A stretch of DNA of 64,000 bases from Pegea sp. RAD2-039 (Eukaryota > Chordata > Thaliacea > Salpida > Salpidae): contig JAQGEQ010000010.1 in assembly GCA_034620365.1 (NCBI GenBank), forward strand, positions 248,001 through 312,000. Reading direction: 5' to 3'. Below the pieces are notes generated by a model. The model was not told the DNA's origin and did not search any database. It saw only the letters and a list, made by a program, of their open reading frames with translations. Each line of letters opens with the position of its first letter. Position 1 is the stretch's first letter. The translations under genes and the position numbers were made by a program. Shown in pieces: positions 63,806 through 64,000 of the stretch.

Positions 63806-64000
63806 CTGAATTAAAAATTAGTTGATATGACTGAATGGTAAGTGTCCGTATATCTGGACCACTAGACCCAAGGTTGGCTACTTGCACAGCTTGTGAAAAA
63901 CTTTATTTGGGTAAATGACAAATTTGAAAAAAGGAATTGTCAAGGAATTCATTATTTGATTTCAAATTTTGTATATAAAAAATTATTTATGAAAATGACA
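63806..64000. other. LLGL intron at the window edge
   Basis: This should be intron or further upstream exon of LLGL. A less AT-rich patch at about 63836-63895 encodes, on the minus strand, VQVANLGSSGPDIRTL after an AG, but I see no GT donor after it and no LLGL homology, so I do not call an exon. Confidence 0.4.

Noticed and set aside
63836-63895. Possible extra LLGL exon encoding VQVANLGSSGPDIRTL
   Set aside because: No donor site follows it and there is no match to LLGL sequence before the DWPITGG exon.

Overview
The window is nuclear DNA from an AT-rich invertebrate animal (well under one third G+C by eye). The genes are metazoan, with GT-AG introns that are often only 50-100 bases long, poly(A)-type 3' ends, and remnants of non-LTR retrotransposons. 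I cannot name the phylum. Base composition, intron sizes and a zinc-finger gene recalling the flatworm-restricted zfp-1 group would fit a flatworm, but a cnidarian or another AT-rich lineage is not excluded.

Layout. 1-18.7 kb: a gene desert with a few less AT-rich islands that could be regulatory, a 26-base perfect palindrome and one possible pseudogene scrap. 18.7-20.7 kb (+): a 5-exon gene for a protein with three C2H2 fingers, closest to the PRDM1/Blimp-1 finger array but without a PR/SET domain. 20.7-27.1 kb: no firm gene, only one 117-codon ORF with a finger-like C-terminus. 27.1-31.2 kb (-): a complete selenocysteine-specific elongation factor (EEFSEC), 10 exons. 31.2-37.5 kb: intergenic DNA with a divergent repeat copy and two nearly identical 1,001-base repeat units exactly 1,175 bases apart, each carrying a LINE 3' end. 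37.5-39.2 kb (+): a secreted single-lobe transferrin, 8 exons. 40.6-42.7 kb (+): an internally deleted CR1/L2-like LINE. 43.3-47.2 kb (-): a taxilin, 10 exons, with a tRNA-Val relic and an interspersed repeat in its large intron. 48.1-48.8 kb (+): the 3' coding end of a second LINE type. 50.6-55.0 kb (+): a complete ZCWPW1-like CW + PWWP histone reader, 16 exons. 55.0-59.8 kb: repeat-rich intergenic DNA. 59.8-63.8 kb (-): the C-terminal 687 residues of a lethal giant larvae (LLGL) homologue, whose 5' end lies beyond the right edge.

The six genes do not form a pathway or operon: translation (EEFSEC), iron binding (transferrin), membrane traffic (taxilin), chromatin reading (ZCWPW1-like), cell polarity (LLGL) and transcription (zinc finger). 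For five of them the exon models keep frame from start to stop across every junction; LLGL keeps frame across all 15 exons present. I found no convincing new multi-gene system. The points most worth a second look are the PR-less Blimp-like gene, the monolobal transferrin with Lys at the usual anion-binding Arg, a full ZCWPW1-type dual reader in an invertebrate, the young LINE-tail duplication and the unclassified repeats.
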